In this document: positions 5,729-5,798 of the stretch, in pieces | Layout: each line of letters starts with the position of its first letter | How positions within the stretch are numbered: the stretch's first letter is position 1 | From: an uncultured Collinsella sp. | Lineage (GTDB): Bacteria > Actinomycetota > Coriobacteriia > Coriobacteriales > Coriobacteriaceae | Assembly (NCBI GenBank): GCA_937981515.1 | Contig: CALJNY010000222.1 | Span: forward strand, 1 to 5,798 | Direction: 5' to 3' | DNA length: 5,798 nucleotides | Program-made: the position numbers and the translations under genes | The notes under the pieces: model-generated | Database searches by the model: none | Seen by the model: the letters and a program-made list of their open reading frames with translations, nothing else | Told to the model about the DNA's origin: nothing

Positions 5729-5798
5729 ACCAAAATAAACCTGTCCCTTTTTGGCAGGGAACGTTGCCCCGACGAGCACGTCGGATTCCCGGACCGGG
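5729..5798. repeat. Structured repeat element, copy 2 (cut by window end)
   Basis: It begins with the 27-nt motif in inverted orientation (5729-5755, ACCAAAATAAACCTGTCCC...) and two bases later enters the 36-nt segment (5758-5793), identical and in the same orientation as at 3703. Here the 27-nt motif sits at the left edge; in copy 1 it sits inverted at the right edge. An intact element may therefore carry it as terminal inverted repeats. The remainder lies beyond the window. Confidence 0.75.

Noticed and set aside
1..5798. CRISPR array, tRNA, rRNA or integrase gene
   Set aside because: No regularly spaced short repeats, no tRNA-like cloverleaf with CCA or T-loop consensus, and no recombinase or transposase frame were seen on either strand.

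Overview
The window looks like chromosomal DNA from a high-GC member of the class Coriobacteriia, probably Collinsella or a close relative. This is inferred from the style of the RNA polymerase beta' protein, the GC-rich codon use of rpoC, and the zinc-ribbon/TM/DUF6273 surface protein. No rRNA or taxonomic marker was available to confirm it.

Layout. (1) Positions 2-1888 (+) hold the 3' two-thirds of rpoC. It keeps the zinc-site cysteines and trigger loop. It also carries an extra domain near its C-terminus that aligns without gaps to the DNA-binding C-terminal domain of RNA polymerase alpha. (2) 1889-2425 is non-coding: a hairpin right after the rpoC stop, a strong intrinsic terminator nested in a 14-bp inverted repeat, a 133-nt palindromic element with perfect 21-bp arms, and a terminator for the gene arriving from the other strand. 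(3) 2426-3609 (-) encodes a membrane-anchored DUF6273 protein. Its start codon, ribosome binding site and N-terminal zinc ribbon are separated from the rest by a run of eight G's that breaks the frame; six or nine G's would restore a 393-394 residue protein. (4) 3610-4029 is non-coding. It holds a roughly 230-nt structured repeat element and a promoter resembling those used by ECF sigma factors. (5) 4030-4548 and 4499-5575 (+) are an ECF sigma factor and an overlapping single-pass membrane protein, its likely anti-sigma factor, followed by a terminator at 5581-5615. (6) 5616-5798 contains a second copy of the repeat element, cut off by the window edge.

How it fits together. rpoC is housekeeping. 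The rest looks like accessory cell-envelope functions inserted downstream: a surface protein that may switch on and off by poly-G slippage, and a self-regulated sigma/anti-sigma switch bracketed by direct copies of a mobile-looking hairpin element. The points most worth following up are the alpha-CTD-like domain inside beta', the poly-G frameshift, and the repeat family.
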